This document shows positions 63,330 through 64,000 of a stretch of 64,000 bases of DNA, one piece after another. The notes under the pieces are model-generated. The model was not told where the DNA came from and made no database searches. It saw only the letters and a program-made list of their open reading frames with translations. Position 1 is the stretch's first letter. Each line of letters opens with the position of its first letter. The stretch spans positions 62,001-126,000 of the forward strand of contig NZ_JAKZKV010000010.1 in assembly GCF_022808675.1 (NCBI RefSeq), read 5' to 3'. The stretch comes from Parabacteroides sp. FAFU027. Its GTDB lineage: Bacteria; Bacteroidota; Bacteroidia; Bacteroidales; UBA7332. The translations under genes were made by a program, and so were the position numbers.

Positions 63330-64000
63330 CTATTCAATAGTGCCCCTTCTGATTCTGATTTTAATGGCCGGTTCTATTGGGTTCTCAGAAATAAAGATTA
63401 GGTAACCGCCTCCACCTGCGCCGCTGAGTTTCCAACCATAGGCCATATCTTTATAGCTCTCGATCTGTTCCCATACCCCGTCCGTAATCATATTGGGAAA
63501 CATGGATATTTGTGCTTCAAATGATTCGCGAAAGGCATTGCCAAATGCTTTAAGGTCTTTGGCTTGTATGGCTTCCCAGCAATCTTGTGCTGCTTTGCCA
63601 AGGCGCGCAGCTCCCTCTTCATTGATATGGGTGTTGTCCAATACATTGTAGCTCGAATTGCGTGGATATAACGGAATCATATAAATATGATCCTCAATCC
63701 AGGATAAAGTATCGTTATCAGTGATAGATTGAATATTAGTAGGCCAATAATTTCCCTTATCGTACCAATGTTTATTCAGCCCCGGTAAGACAATGCCTAA
63801 GGAATCCTGTGATCCGCTCACATATTGTGTGCCAGGGGGATTTTCAAAGCAGAAGAGAGTTTTTGCTAGTTTTACTTTATCGCCCGCTGGAATATCTGTC
63901 TGCCAGAGTTCGATTGCTTTTTTACGTGAACTGGTGGACATTCCGCTTCGGTCGTTGAATTCATAATCCGGTTCGATACAAATAGTGAGTACCGGGCCGG
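63330..64000 (-). CDS. GHMP-family kinase, C-terminal part (5' end outside window)
   Basis: The frame is open to the right edge of the window, with residues such as GPVLTICIEPDYEFNDRSG before the first Met at 63941, so only the C-terminal part is present. The glycine-rich motif WKLSGAGGGGYLIFISE near the end is GHMP motif 3. The family phosphorylates small metabolites such as sugars or mevalonate; the substrate cannot be told from this fragment. Composition and terminator are normal for the region. Confidence 0.8.
   Translation of the reverse strand, partial: GPVLTICIEPDYEFNDRSGMSTSSRKKAIELWQTDIPAGDKVKLAKTLFCFENPPGTQYVSGSQDSLGIVLPGLNKHWYDKGNYWPTNIQSITDNDTLSWIEDHIYMIPLYPRNSSYNVLDNTHINEEGAARLGKAAQDCWEAIQAKDLKAFGNAFRESFEAQISMFPNMITDGVWEQIESYKDMAYGWKLSGAGGGGYLIFISENPIEPAIKIRIRRGTIE

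Overview
The window looks like chromosomal DNA of a saccharolytic member of the Bacteroidales. It has SusC/SusD pairs, a hybrid two-component regulator, a type IX secretion cargo protein, DUF4290 and DUF6261 genes, and many promoter -7 boxes of the Bacteroidetes form TAnnTTTG. The genus cannot be fixed from the sequence; a Paludibacter-like or Dysgonomonas-like organism is only a guess.

Layout. (1) 1-20.8 kb is an arabinan utilisation locus: two SusC/SusD pairs, a lipoprotein that is probably a surface glycan-binding protein, a GH43 arabinanase-like lipoprotein, a hybrid two-component sensor/regulator and a GH51 arabinofuranosidase. (2) 21.2-27.1 kb holds housekeeping genes: murA (with Asp in place of the catalytic Cys), a DUF4290 gene, tsaB, yicC, gmk, mtgA and lipB. 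(3) 27.1-40.5 kb is a long minus-strand cobalamin uptake and salvage cluster headed by a cobalamin riboswitch: btuB, btuG-like, cobQ, cobD, cbiB, btuF-like, cobU, cobT, cobS. Two AT-rich genes of unknown role sit inside it. (4) 41.1-45.7 kb is a plus-strand cell-wall recycling set: SpoIID/LytB-like, AmpG-like, AmgK-like and MurU-like. (5) 45.7-53.9 kb has an OmpA/LysM protein, Wzz-like and Wza-like polysaccharide export genes and small hypotheticals. (6) 54.2-62.3 kb has uvrA, a beta-barrel protein, a LysM/periplasmic-binding fusion, a type IX cargo protein and a lytic transglycosylase. (7) 62.4-63.1 kb has four tandem initiator tRNA genes, each with its own promoter and terminator, followed by a GHMP kinase gene cut by the window end.

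The most unusual feature is a set of four unrelated intergenic tandem arrays with rigid periods of exactly 21 bp (20822-21136 and 30261-30533) or exactly 41 bp (40565-40974 and 52940-53226). The copies are degenerate but the spacing is not. The periods are close to two and four DNA helical turns. The arrays lie between convergent genes, inside an operon, between divergent promoters and between tandem genes. 41 is not a multiple of three, so at least two arrays cannot be coding repeats. This looks like a class of phased structural or binding-site arrays; I do not recognise it as a described family.
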